From Amanita rubescens (lineage: Eukaryota; Basidiomycota; Agaricomycetes; Agaricales; Amanitaceae), in the NCBI GenBank assembly GCA_015039365.1, contig WION01000025.1, positions 62,001-126,000 of the forward strand: a DNA stretch of 64,000 nucleotides, in the 5' to 3' direction. The position numbers and the translations under genes were made by a program. The notes beneath the pieces were generated by a model. The model made no database searches and was not told the DNA's origin. It worked only from the letters and a program-made list of their open reading frames with translations. Shown one piece after another: positions 32,632-43,900 of the stretch; the stretch's first letter is position 1; the number at the start of each line of letters is the position of its first letter.

Positions 32632-34200
32632 TCAAATATGACGACCGTGTGCGAATTTCTTTCCTTTCTTTCCATTAAACTTCTTCTTTCCTTTGTAAGA
32701 TCCTTTATCCTTCCTCATGGGGCATTGTCCTGACATGTGGTCTGGTTTATGACATATGAAACAAAGTCCATCGCGGATATGTCGGGTACGTTCGTCCTTG
32801 GATAACGCGCCAAGAATTATTGCATCGAGATCCATATCCCATTCGTTTCGAGGGGGTTTGTGTGAAGATGTCCCTCCTCTGTTGGTTGCTAGAATGCCAA
32901 TACGTGTTTCGGCGTTGTATGCTCTGAGTGCTCCTTCATACCATTCATCTAAGGTTTTAGGGTCTCTCATTACGACTGCTCTGTACGTGTTGGCGTCGAG
33001 TCCTTGTCCGAACATGTGGGTAGCGGCACTGCCTGTGATTCCAGCTTTCTTTATGAGTTCTTTGAATAAACCAACGTATTTTGGGATTGATATTCGTTTT
33101 CCTTTCTTGTCTTTGCGTTTTTGTAGCTGTACTAATTCTGTGTACGCGTTTCCGGGTGAATCTATTTCTTGCCAATTATTGAGGAATCTGGTTTTAAATC
33201 CTGTCCAGTCGTTCCATGTTATCTCCATTTTTGCTGTATCGTTAAGATCGTCGTTTTGATTGCGTCTCCAGTTCTCAGCTTTATCGGTTATCATAGATAA
33301 CGTCAGTCCGATTTTAAGTCTATCTGTGTTGATGCGTCCTGGATTGAGATCTAGGAATAGCTCCATTCGATCTATGAAATCCTGTGCTTGAGATCGCTTT
33401 CCTGTGAAGGTAGGGATCTCTCCTAAGAGACTAGGAATCGGTTGTATTGCTGGCATCGTCATTGTAGCTATTGGTGGTTCTGGAGGTGGTGTAGGCGGTT
33501 TCTGTGGTGGTACTGGTGGTCCTGGACTAGGATCGGGTTTAGGATCGACTTCGATGTACTGAAGTCCTGGGGAATTCGGTTTCTCCTGTTCTGTTTCAAA
33601 CGGGTTGAAATCGATTGGGCTAAGTAAGTCTGGAACAGTTTTGTCTTCCGACTCGGAAAGGTCACTGGAACTTTCGAATTGCTGATCAGGGTTTTCGTCA
33701 CTTGATTCGGTTCCTGATTCGCTTTCTTTTACTCCAAAAGTTTTACCTTTTGGTGTAGTTTTGACTGCTGCTTTCGGTGTAGAGACTGCGCTTCTGTGCT
33801 GTAGGCTTTCGGGCAAGTTATCTGGGTTTCCTTCTATCCACTTGGGTCCTTTGAAGAAATCGTCTGGTACAAATTCGTATGTGAGTTCTGATTCAGGGCC
33901 TGGGTTATATCCTCCCCAACGTTTAGTATTTTTGTCGAATTCTACTTCAAATCCTAGGAGATAGTATTTGTCGTTGAATCGATGATAGAATGCGTTGTTG
34001 GGTGGCCTGTTGGCTCTCTGTGGTATCCAAAACTCTGATGTTGGTACGAGACTGTGGTCTTTCGAATATTTCCAAAGGTGGTCCTTAGGGTTGTTGTAGA
34101 TAGCGATGTGATCTAGATAATAATGTCCTCTTGTTCCTCTTGTAGCACAGTTAGGCGGTGTCCTCTGTTGATCCGAAATTGTTGCAGGCTGACCGGTAAC
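32632..34200 (-). CDS. Gag with CCHC zinc knuckle
   Basis: Forms the particle that packages element RNA. The frame is open from just after a TAG at 34201-34203 down to a TGA at 32632-32634, about 520 codons, with no ATG upstream of about 33816, so the true start is lost or lies in another frame. In order there is a charged N-terminal part, a Pro-rich segment (PPQKPPTPPPEPPI), a retrotrans-gag-like core (DFIDRMELFLDL, WNDWTGFKTRFLNNWQEIDS, FGQGLDANTYRAVV) and the zinc knuckle CFICHKPDHMSGQC (CX2CX4HX4C). A basic tail precedes the stop. Gag, protease and RT are in one frame. The TGA and the TAA at 32473 may be mutations or a readthrough arrangement; the former seems likelier. Confidence 0.85.
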   Translation of the reverse strand, partial: VTGQPATISDQQRTPPNCATRGTRGHYYLDHIAIYNNPKDHLWKYSKDHSLVPTSEFWIPQRANRPPNNAFYHRFNDKYYLLGFEVEFDKNTKRWGGYNPGPESELTYEFVPDDFFKGPKWIEGNPDNLPESLQHRSAVSTPKAAVKTTPKGKTFGVKESESGTESSDENPDQQFESSSDLSESEDKTVPDLLSPIDFNPFETEQEKPNSPGLQYIEVDPKPDPSPGPPVPPQKPPTPPPEPPIATMTMPAIQPIPSLLGEIPTFTGKRSQAQDFIDRMELFLDLNPGRINTDRLKIGLTLSMITDKAENWRRNQNDDLNDTAKMEITWNDWTGFKTRFLNNWQEIDSPGNAYTELVQLQKRKDKKGKRISIPKYVGLFKELIKKAGITGSAATHMFGQGLDANTYRAVVMRDPKTLDEWYEGALRAYNAETRIGILATNRGGTSSHKPPRNEWDMDLDAIILGALSKDERTRHIRDGLCFICHKPDHMSGQCPMRKDKGSYKGKKKFNGKKGKKFAHGRHI

Positions 34201-34277
34201 CTACGGGCCGGTTCTCCGGAAGTTCGATAGTTATCTTGTGTTTCACCAACGAGGTAATACTCGGGTATCGTTTTGAT

Positions 34278-34290
34278 AAGTTCGACTTAA
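34278..34290 (-). other. Primer-binding site of the self-priming type
   Basis: One base inside the 5' LTR, the minus strand reads TTAAGTCGAACTT. It is the exact 13-nt complement of AAGTTCGACTTAA in the LTR (26204-26216, minus strand), which lies 32-34 nt after a TATA box. It does not start with the TGG expected from a tRNA CCA end. This is the arrangement by which Tf1/sushi-type elements prime from the 5' end of their own RNA. Confidence 0.7.
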
Positions 34291-34291
34291 T

Positions 34292-34818
34292 TGTTATGAT
34301 CACGTCGATCTCCACCTACAATGTGTCCACGCCAAGAGCGCTTGACAAAGTAGACTAAGTCCAACGGACAAGTCAAACAATAGGTGAACGAATAAGCTAA
34401 GTGATAAGACGACTAGAAGAAGTCTTATCCTTGAGAGTGATAATGAACGGAGTAGGAACGACGTTCTTTAGGTGAGATAGGATGTGATATTGACAAAGAC
34501 AAACTAGACAGTTAAGTCAAACTTAAGGTTCGACGTTTACAGTACATCGGTTTATATACATGTACGAAAACACAGCCGTATCGTAAGTAGAACAAGGGCG
34601 ATAGCAAGTATAGACAAAACAGGAGGCATAGGGGATGGTACGTGTATGAACAAGGGGTTGGGCATAGGGTAAACAGAATGGGGATCGATAAGGGAATGAG
34701 GTAGTCCGTTTGATGTACATAATGGGGATGCGATGAAAGGATAGGCATATACGAAAAAGTAAGCATGTCCGACGTATCATGTAATCATAATGTAGGAGTC
34801 CGTACCGTGTTTGTAACA
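34292..34818 (-). repeat. 5' LTR of the gypsy element
   Basis: 527 bp, the same length as the LTR at 25984. Seven differences from it were found by direct comparison and every one is a transition at a CpG. One of them (TCGA to TCAA on the plus strand) falls in the self-priming motif. Confidence 0.95.
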
Positions 34819-34823
34819 GCCAG

Positions 34824-36160
34824 TGTGGGTATGCCAGTGTCAAATGCAACGTTCATTTGTTCAAGAACCTGTTCCATAAGCCCTGAACATCCCACTCTTG
34901 TCCACATCTGGGCCCTTTTGATTTCAATGACAAGGATAATCTGTCGTGTATGGAGCTAACTACATTGATGCTTTCAACAATGGCAGCCTGGGCACATAAC
35001 TATGAATATGTATGTACTGCACTAATACCCCTGAAGCAATATATTAGTATGAATGATGTTCCTAATTCTCATTCTGGGGTTGTTCTGGGCTGTGCAACAC
35101 AGTGCCAAAGAGATCACCAACTTAGAGACCACCAAAGAGATTGAACCCAGTTATGGTCCAGGGCCCTTGGGCTTGATAAGGGTTTGTAGATGGAGTATTC
35201 AATTGTTTCTAGGGTTTTTTGGGTTGCCAAATCCAATGGTGATGTCAACATAGTACACAAACTGGCTGCAAATGCCCATAAACTCTCCCAAGGAACTCCA
35301 AACCAACTGTTATCAGGTTCTAGTCCATGTTCTTTTAGGTAGATCCTAGTCTTTATTCTGGAGATAATATCCCATTCTTCATCCAAATCCTGGTAGTAGT
35401 TGTTCTCTGCATCCAGATCTTCATGCCTGACATATCTGAGACCAGGAATGGCACCCTCTGGGCCATTGCATGCTCCAAATAACCTTCCCCACCACAATAA
35501 CTTCTCTGCCATCCTTGATGCTCCGATGTACATATAGCGGGTCTCAGTTCCAGTTTCGAGAGCAGCGCTGCTTATGTAGGAGCCAGAGGAGGGTGGAAAG
35601 TAAGATGATGCCTAGGATGGACAGTCATATGATGTTGCTGATAAAATTGTGGATGTTAAAGGGGGGATTGAAACGCAGAGGTTGACATGCTAGAGATGGT
35701 GGTGAGGTTGAAGATGTCAAAGACGTTGATGAAGTTGAGGGAATTGACATGAATGCATACAAACTGTGGACAAAGGAAATGTCTAAGTGTTAGAGTTGAC
35801 GTGGAAAGTGGTGTTCCATCTCTGATTGTCATGCTGTTTGTTATCATGCTTTGCTACATTGCTTCTTGATTTCATACTTTTTCTGGCATCATATCCACTA
35901 GACATTAGACACATCTGCATTGAAGGTTTCTTTAGAATGGCAAGCTGATATGAGTACTTGACCTATGTATGCTGGAGCATGAGTGATGGTAGTTTGATCT
36001 GGTCATCAAACCACTGCTTCCTTTCAATGACATCCCACCCCGGTTCCTGTATCTACCAATAGATGGGCTCAGATGACAATTCATTGGGGTATGTTGTGAT
36101 GGAACTCGGTGAGAAACAGCTCACCGTAAACTGTCTGGTCAAGCTCTTCTCCTAATCTGG
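34824..36160. other. Repeat-rich stretch with a decayed minus-strand frame
   Basis: A minus-strand frame at 35114-35533 (EDLDAENNYYQDLDEEW, RIYLKEHGLEPDNSWFGVPW) has a protein-like look but no start, partner exon or family that I recognise. The rest has only short overlapping frames. Confidence 0.35.
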
Positions 36161-36524
36161 TGAAACACTGCAGAGTGCTCTGGGGTGTACCCAGCACTGC
36201 AGGTGCCATGTACAATAGTGCACAGACTTATGCTAAGGCTGATCTGAGGAAAGGGGGAATCCAATTCTCATTGGGGGTCTCTTCTCTCGTATATGACTCT
36301 ACATGTGACATGTACTTTTACTACCTACCATGCGGTATCCATGCGCAATCATTCCAAGACATTCCAAATACTCCGACATATTCCAATGTATTCCAACATA
36401 TGAGCGAAGCGGATCAAGGCAGAATGAAGGCAGACAAAAGCAGAATAAAGCAGACAGTGCCAGTGGACATCTTCAGAAGGCTTTGGAGTACACTGCACAC
36501 TGTAACTGGATTTCATCCATTACA
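36161..36524 (-). repeat. Short solo LTR, family R, copy 5
   Basis: TGAAACACTGCAGAGTGCTC...ATCCATTACA, 364 bp. Flanks are CTGG and CCAG, both derivable from CCGG by a CpG transition on opposite strands. It lacks the two insertions present in copy 3 and so serves as the empty-site reference for the 306-bp fold-back element. Confidence 0.7.
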
Positions 36525-37100
36525 CCAGAAATATTGACTTTCAAAGTTCCAACTCTCTATATGGATTGCGGCTAGACATAAAGTTGATGATACATCGACA
36601 ACATCTTGGTTCATGAAGGATGTGCATGAGATCAGATCTCCTGTGGAATTGGCTACCAAAAGTAATCAGACTGACTGCTGGACAATCAGGATTCAGATGT
36701 GATATTGAAGCCTCCCATTGTCTAGCGCATAAGTTGTACCCAAGTTTGCCTTGTAAATCACTCAAATATTGCCATTGCAAGATACATGTGGAAGAAATTG
36801 ATCAATCAAACACCTCCCTTTCAGCCAAACACCATCCAACTAGGAAGAAGAGGAGGAATATCTCATTTATAAGGAGGTCAATAGAGGGCTCATTCAACCA
36901 TTAATGTCTACTTAGATCAAAGACACCCCATCAAAGGTGGAAACTGCTAGGCTATCAAATCTTCCCAATCACCACCTGCAAATCTTGGTTAGTGCTTTCA
37001 CCAGCTTGATGGGCTTAGTAGTTGGTTGTTGCCTAAAGGTGGGGAGATATTGAAGAATGGCATTCTCTTCACACAGCCATTTCTAAAAGACATTGTCCAG
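36525..37100. other. No supported feature
   Basis: Short overlapping frames only; no repeat ends seen. Confidence 0.4.
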
Positions 37101-37128
37101 GCTCATCTTCATTGGTTTGGGTTGACAG

Positions 37129-37718
37129 GTGCCTGGGTTCTCTGCCATATGCAAAATACTTGCAATGCCTCTTTGTCCTCTTGACTTGTCCAATTGTCCT
37201 GGATCACAGGTGAAGCATGAAGAATACAAAGTGCACTGCAGAGAGAAACATCACAATACATACCATGACTTTCATCGTTGTGGGATGACTGTCACAATCA
37301 CCAGAACAACTGTTTCCAACTGCTTTTGGGCATACAGTGTCAATGACCAGTGCAATGATGAAAGTACCTAGGCAAAAGACTGGCATCAGTTATTGTTTGG
37401 ACCTAAAAAAGATTGTTGACTTACCAAACACTTGATACGGCTGGCATGGAGAAAAGGTCCCAGACACTCAAAACAAAAAACAAAAAACGTAGTTGGTTGA
37501 CATCGACAAAGCGATACTGATTTTGAGTGTTACATTAGCTTCAGCCCATATGTGAGAAACCAACCTCGCGATGATCACCAGAGAAGGAATTGATGAGAAT
37601 AGTAGAAGAGATTAACGCCAGAAAACCCTGCAATTGCGAGGGGATTTGAGTTGACGGCTATGTCAGGCTGGCTCTCAGCCCTTGCAGAGATGCCGGAGGA
37701 AGCAGAGTCCTCATCTGT
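37129..37718 (-). pseudogene. Possible fragment of a small membrane-protein gene
   Basis: An ATG at 37718 opens MSTDEDSASSGISARA..., and a later minus-strand piece (37204-37386) reads GTFIIALVIDTVCPKAVGN and MKVMVCIVMFLSAVHFVFFM, two hydrophobic spans. A good intron (donor at 37424, acceptor at 37370) joins a short exon to this piece, but I could not carry one frame from the ATG to it. It is either an intron-rich gene that I failed to resolve or a remnant. Confidence 0.3.
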
Positions 37719-37719
37719 A

Positions 37720-39190
37720 GACATGAGAAGGAGATTGAGTGTCATCGTCTGTGGTATGCAGTGGTTTATATGCTAAAAGTGTGCAGTTCTATCCTGGGAG
37801 AACGACTTGAAGGGTCGGGCTAGTTATCTATATACTGCGACTCCGCGAGGCAGGGTGCTGTTCGAAAGTGGTAGCAGCTCATGGCGGGAAAATGGTGAAA
37901 TAGAGAACGAGTCGAGCCCCACCGCCTTACGCAAACGGAACGGTGTTCCCTTCCTGTCTAACGGCGGACCGAACTGGGTGGGGGACGGTGGATCTGAGTC
38001 TGGGAATGCATCGTCTCGAGATTTGCAACAGCGAACGACCGGGACCGCGAAGGAGATTTAGGTAACGCCCGTAACGGAGCAGCCAATGTACATCGGGAAA
38101 AACGGAGATGCATCAGGAAAAACGGAGAACTCTGTTTAGTTCCGATTATATGTATATAGACAGAATTTGATCTAATTACGCCAGGATTAGATTAGTTCAC
38201 CCCCCCTATATTTTTGTCTAAGTTATGCCTAATAAGCATTAAAAGAACCACATTATACAAGAATAAGTATTGGCATTTTCCTCGAGATCACTCAGATTTA
38301 CGATGACAAAACTAAATAGTATATTGCTATTAAAGAGGGTATCTAGACTATAACATACTAGTGTATGTGTTACTAACACAGGTGCTACGCTTACCCATAC
38401 TGTTTACAGGTTCGCACGTTTGTAACCTATCAGGACCACGGCCACAAATCTTATGACCCGCTGCGGGTCATCAAGGATGATTGAGTTGCGACGAAGAACG
38501 GGTTTGACGCCCATTCCCATTGCGAGTTTTCCTCTGTCGTCTTCATGTATCCATAATCCTGGTATTAAGTGAGAAAGGGAGAAAAGAGGGCATTGACGAC
38601 GTACACGTTTAATTGAAAAGGGTTGAACGCAAGATGGGGAGCAAGAAGGGTTACGTGCATGTGGTGACGACCAGTGGATACAAGATACAAAGAGGGTCCT
38701 GGCAGAGGCGTGGAGGTGGCAGAGTGTGAACAAATATTAACTTAGATCTCATTGGAAGCTGGTGGCGTGCGATAGGGTGATATCAATACAGAGCATTTAG
38801 CGAGTGTTTTACGCTCACCAGAACCCGAGACTGCCCGCAAGCAGCCTCACCCTTCCTCGGCTCTCTCAAGAGAACGTGGGGGAGAATATCTCAAGCAAGT
38901 CATGATGGTCTACGTCCGAGAAACTGGTGCACTCAAGTTCTGAGCCGGGCGGGCACATATCATTCGAGGTCTGGTTTTCCGGAGCAAACGTGAGTGAGAG
39001 GATGAAGCTAAGCCTGTGAATTCGGAGTCACTCACCTTATTGCATGGGCGATGGTAGGCGATGGTGGGGGAAGCTGACAGCTTATTAGAGCGTGCAAGGG
39101 ATCAACTTGAAGTTGAACATGTCACGTGACAAACAGAAGCAAATAGTGGACTTGACATTTTTGCGGATGATTGATTCCCCTTGCGCAGGG
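37720..39190. other. Gene-poor stretch with one exon-like scrap
   Basis: On the minus strand, 38407-38560 reads WIHEDDRGKLAMGMGVKPVL and DDPQRVIRFVAVVLIGYKRA after a good splice acceptor, which looks like the last exon of something, but no upstream exon is evident. About 38100-38400 is AT-rich and empty. I see nothing else. Confidence 0.3.
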
Positions 39191-40080
39191 CGCTATCCTC
39201 GCTGATGACAAAAGCATGAACGACATGGTCCTCGATGCTCATTGATGTCAACTCTTTTACTCTCGGTACTGCCACTCCCACCTGCAAGGGTCAAATATGG
39301 GTAACCGTAATGGAAGGAAAGACAGCTCGAGTCGTCGAAAACTCGGAAGGCCAATGGACGACTCCGTCAGCTGTCGCCTTCACGAAACACGGAGAGTCTC
39401 GCCGGTCTTCCTGCGAAACGTCAAGGTGGTCGTTAACTCGGCTAATACCGTTTTTGCCTTCGGCCGCAAACGGTTGATCAGACATAGACAGAAATTTGTA
39501 TGTTTCACCGTCATCTCCATAAATCAGACCACTCAGTCTTGATATAGTCCCCCAAGGAACTATTGGCCATGGTCCTAGTCAAGATGTGTGATACTGCGAG
39601 TCAGTATATCAACAAACCAGTGAAGTAAGTCCTTGCCGATGAACCACGTCATCCGAAAGTTAACCAGTCACGCAGCCGTAACGGTACCGGCCTACTTCAA
39701 TGATGCTCAACGGCAGGCAATGCCAAAGGATGCCGGTCGAATCGCTGGTCTCGAGGTTCTTCGTGTCATGACTCATCAACGAACCTTACCGCCGCTGCGC
39801 TCGCTTACGGTCTAGACAAGGCAGAAAGTGCCGTCATCGCTGTCTACGACCTCGAATGATCGCATGGCTGTACAACGGATTCGTGAAGCTGCAGAAAAGG
39901 CAAAGATTGCACTTTCGGCGACTACCCAGGCGGAAATCAATCTGCCCTTTATCCCTACGGATGCCACTGGGCCAAAGCACATTAATACCAAGCTCTGAGG
40001 TCGCAGTTCGAGTCCATTGCTTATGAGGACTAGTATGGCCGCTCCCCACCGCAGCGATCGACATCTGCAAATCAATGCGT
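39190..40080 (+). pseudogene. Mitochondrial Hsp70 (Ssc1-type) pseudogene
   Basis: Recognisable pieces of the mitochondrial Hsp70 ATPase domain follow in order but in different frames: [18 protein letters not shown] and [13 protein letters not shown] (39300-39400), [17 protein letters not shown] (39425-39480), [17 protein letters not shown] (39570-39625), [18 protein letters not shown] and [14 protein letters not shown] (39670-39770), [11 protein letters not shown] (39826-39858), then, after a deletion that removes the phosphate-binding region, [14 protein letters not shown] and [20 protein letters not shown] with a stop (to about 39998). Frameshifts, stops and the internal deletion make it non-functional. 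An upstream GAILADD-like piece (39190) may be another displaced fragment. The parent gene is not in this window. Confidence 0.85.
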
Positions 40081-40910
40081 GCCTTGGTCGGTCATATGAT
40101 ACCTCAGGACTTAAGTAGTGATACAGTGCTGGTTATTTCCTTGTTGATCCATTCAATATCCCAGACACCTATATTCTTTTTAACTAAGCAGATTGGACAA
40201 AACATAGTATGATTTATTAGTAAATTAGACTCGAATATCTGGGCTAGACATTATTAGTCATATTAGATGTAAATAGAGATTATTGGGTCTAAACGGCCAT
40301 TGACGTTTTTCCTGATGTGGATAATTGAGGACAAAATTTTTTTAGTCTCTTAATATTGTACAATCTGGTACAATCCGTAATACTAAGTTTAACTTGTTCC
40401 AATTCATACCAATTCATTGAAAAAGCAATAAGTTCGTATGTCTGAAAAGCTATTTACCAAAAAAGAAGAACATTCGTCGAGTATAGTGCTGCTGTTCCAA
40501 TCTCGCGGAATTGCGCGGCCAACAAGAGGTATGATCAACGCTCTGATCTAGATTGTGTAAATCGTGACGTTCGGATTGCGGGTGCCACCAGACTCCGTAC
40601 CAGTGTGTATGCGAGTTGAACAAATACAAACCATAAGCAATCTCTTTTTTTCGTGACACGTAAGCCACCGTCCTCAGACTGCGCCGTGATGGGAACGTCG
40701 AAAGATGGTGACGATGAGACTGGTGAAGTTCAAGTTGATTGTAAAAATCCCTGGAAATTGTAATGACAGCAACACAACTCGATATGTACCACAACAGTGA
40801 CAGGACCGACACTACTACAGAAACACCTAGCGACGACAGCAGCTAATCAACAGAGAACAAATGAGATGCGAGAACATAAAAGAAGAAGAGAAAAAAAAGA
40901 AGTCCGTAAA
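40081..40910. other. No supported gene
   Basis: AT-rich sequence and short frames. Probably includes the 3' untranslated region of the minus-strand gene that ends at 40911. Confidence 0.45.
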
Positions 40911-43900
40911 CTATGCAGATTCAAGTGGAGGCACCAACAAAGACTTGTAGTTCTCCAATAACGCCCGTATTTCCGCTATACACTCAACTAATCTCGCATG
41001 TACCTCCTTTGCGTTCTCGAGAAGAGGTTTGATATTCTCCGGCGCCATCGCAAGTTTGAGATCAGGATTCGGCTGCGGAGGCATGGACCGCACAGACCCA
41101 CTGGCATGCCTATTGGAAGGCTTCCTGGTCGCGTTGAAATAGCCGGAAGACATACGAGGTGGCGGACTCAGTGGTAGGATGTTTAAATGACCAGAAGACG
41201 AAGGTGGCGGCGGTCTTGATGTTGAACGTGTAATTGAAGGTGCGTCCTCGTCTACGTTTGATAGACGGGCGACCCTCATGTTAACGTTGGGCGAACTGCT
41301 ACTTGGCGAGTCTTCGTATAAAGATGTCTGAGAACTGTTTGCCGTCGCTCTTGGCCTGGGCGAGTTTCGACCGCCGCCACCGAACGATGAAGGAGGTGGT
41401 TGTTGTAGGTACGGTGACCGACCTCTTCCGCGTACCGTTGCCGAACCGTCTCCCAACGCGATTCCAATGGTATCTAAATCTCCCGGTGTTTCAATCCGAT
41501 CCCAGTCCTCTTCGGAATTACTGTTAGACCCTTCAACAACCTCCGCAACGCCCTTCCCCTTCTTGTCGTCTGATTGTACTGCAGAACTTGACCCAGCTGG
41601 AACTCTACTGTTGGACTTGAACGAGTTGGGAATGCGGAAGATGGCAGCAAGCGAAGGTCGACCCCTCGATTGGCGGATGGGCAAAGGGTTCGAATCGAAC
41701 AACGACGAAGGCATCCCCAGCGAAGGAAGATCCCTGCTCGACGATTCAGGGCCTACGCTCGTTTCGGCCCTTCTTCTCCTTGGCTGACCTTCGACGACAT
41801 GGTTAATATCGCTAGCCGAAGGTGAATAACCCAAGTACATCTCAGACGATGAGTTGGTTGCACTCGTAAGAGACGACGTCGAGGCTTGAATGGACCCAAA
41901 CGACGGCATTGGGTGCGCAGGATGGGCCGTATGGTGTCGCTTGAGCATCTTGAGCAGATCTCTGAGACCCGCCATCCCCAACCGGCTCGCTCTTCGCTTC
42001 TTGTTTCCCGCTGCTGAAGAAGGGGGTCTAGACACCACCGGGCCGTTGCAACTTTCTGAAGGCGGTAGCGTAACCGTACTGTTTGATGGATCTCCCCACT
42101 TCCAGTCCTTATTCACGCTCGTTGGAGGATGTTCCTCCGGAATCGCGAGGGTAGGTTGACGATCGTCCCCATCTCCGATAAATGAAGGATCTGCACTGTT
42201 CAAGAGTTCTTTCAATAGGACCATCTGTCGTTGAGTTAATTCTTGACGTGAAGACGCGCGCCAGGAAGGAGTTGACGATGAGATGGTTCCGGTTTGGCCC
42301 GGTAAAGGAGAAGGCGGTCTCGACTCGTCCCCGGCGAGCGTGATAGCTCGTTCCCTCCCCAACCTTCGAGTCAACGAGTCACTTCCTCCTTGCACTACCG
42401 GAGCCGACACGCTCGTTTTGGGCCCATAAGACGCGCCTGTCGAGGACCCTCCACCGAGTTCGATCAACAACTCAGCGCACTCCCACGTAATACGATATTT
42501 TGAATTGATGGTATAGAATTCCGAGGCGAGTTGTTTATAGGCAACATGTTGAGGAGTCGGCCCTGGATTGGTATTTGACCTTCTCCTGCTCACAGGTCGC
42601 GAAAAGAAAGTCGGGGAAATGCTCCGAGCAGCTTGTAGTTGTTGTAATTGCAACTGTTGTTGGTATTGCGAATGCATCTGCGCGTGACTATCCAATAATG
42701 CTTGAATCTCCACGACCATTCCGTGGTAGATACCTTGAAGTCCCTTGAGCTCTATATGTATACGAACGTAAGCACCGTGATGACGAGAAAAGAGGAAAAC
42801 GTACGCTCGACATTTTGCGCAAAATCCCTAACCATCCCTAAATCCCTTCGTAATCCAACCTGCGCTTGAGTAATCCTAGCCGGTATCTTGAGATCCCCCA
42901 ATGAATTCCTCCGTAAGACCGACTTCTCTTCGGGACTACCATCCTTCCTCGTAGGCGAATACGCCGAACGACCCAAAGACGCCGATTGCGGCGACGTCGG
43001 TCCCTTTCCCGGAGATCTTGGTGATCTTGGTGAAGAACGTTTAGGAGACATGGGTGGCGTTCTGGGGTCACCGGTTTTTCGAGGGGTCTGAGGTAGCGAT
43101 GGCTTGATGATATGAGAGTCGGGGTCTTCTGGTTGGTATATCACTTCCGCTTCTGAGGACGACCTTTGAGGCTCGACTGTTGGTAGAGGCCCCGGGAAAG
43201 TTTGAATCTCCACGGGAGGTAAAAGTTGCTGAGGTTCCTGCACGCTAACGTCCTGCGCAGCCTCTTGCACAGGGAGGGCCATGGATTCCGGCTGAGACCC
43301 CAAACTCGGTCTTCCAACCGCCGGAGGGATCGTCGTCGTCGTCCCGCTCTTCTGACGTTTATGCCGCCCAACGATGCTTATCCTCCTAACGCTCCTGATA
43401 AACGACTTGCCCGCATCTTGCGCTTGCGTTGGTGCCTTGTCCGCATCAACAGAATCTGGCCGCTTCTTTCTTCCCTTGACGAGCGTTTTTCGACCACGTA
43501 CTTCCTCGCTCGGGGCTTCCCGGTCCTGGAACAATTCCTCCGCCTTGAGCTGCCCCTTGGTAGCGGTGGTGGATACCGCCCCATACGACGCATGTCTCGG
43601 TTGACCACCACCACCACCCTCCACTCTCAAACCATCCAAACCACCATGTCCACCATCCCCATGGCCATTTCCCAAACCGGTCAACGTTTTCCTGACGACA
43701 AACCCCAAACTCCTCCTCTTTATCAACTTGGACGGCGTTTCCGGGGCCCCATTCACGTTCACGCCTTCCCCTCCGACGCTGAACGGCGTTCGACTCCTAC
43801 TAGGCGTCCTAGTATGCCCGGTCTTGCTCCCAGTCCGACTGGACGAGCCTCCACCTCCAGTCTTTTCTCGTTCTAGTTCTACCGACGCACGTGGGGCTCT

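Larger units (their letters stand above)
25984..34818 (-). mobile_element. Chromodomain Ty3/gypsy retrotransposon, complete but decayed
   Basis: 8835 bp bounded by two 527-bp LTRs and the perfect 5-bp duplication GCCAG (25979-25983 and 34819-34823). On the minus strand the order is LTR, primer-binding site, gag with a zinc knuckle, protease, reverse transcriptase, RNase H, integrase and chromodomain, then an extra open frame and the second LTR. Gag, protease and RT share one frame, and integrase is shifted by one base. A solo LTR of the same family (31214-31739) splits protease from RT. Stop codons at 32632-32634, 32473-32475 and 31009-31011, together with a Ser for Gly change in the protease active site, show it cannot move by itself. 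Confidence 0.95.

Noticed and set aside
40450..40812. Minus-strand 120-codon frame as a gene
   Set aside because: It starts downstream of the Byr4-like gene, has no family resemblance, and is likely chance within the 3' flank.
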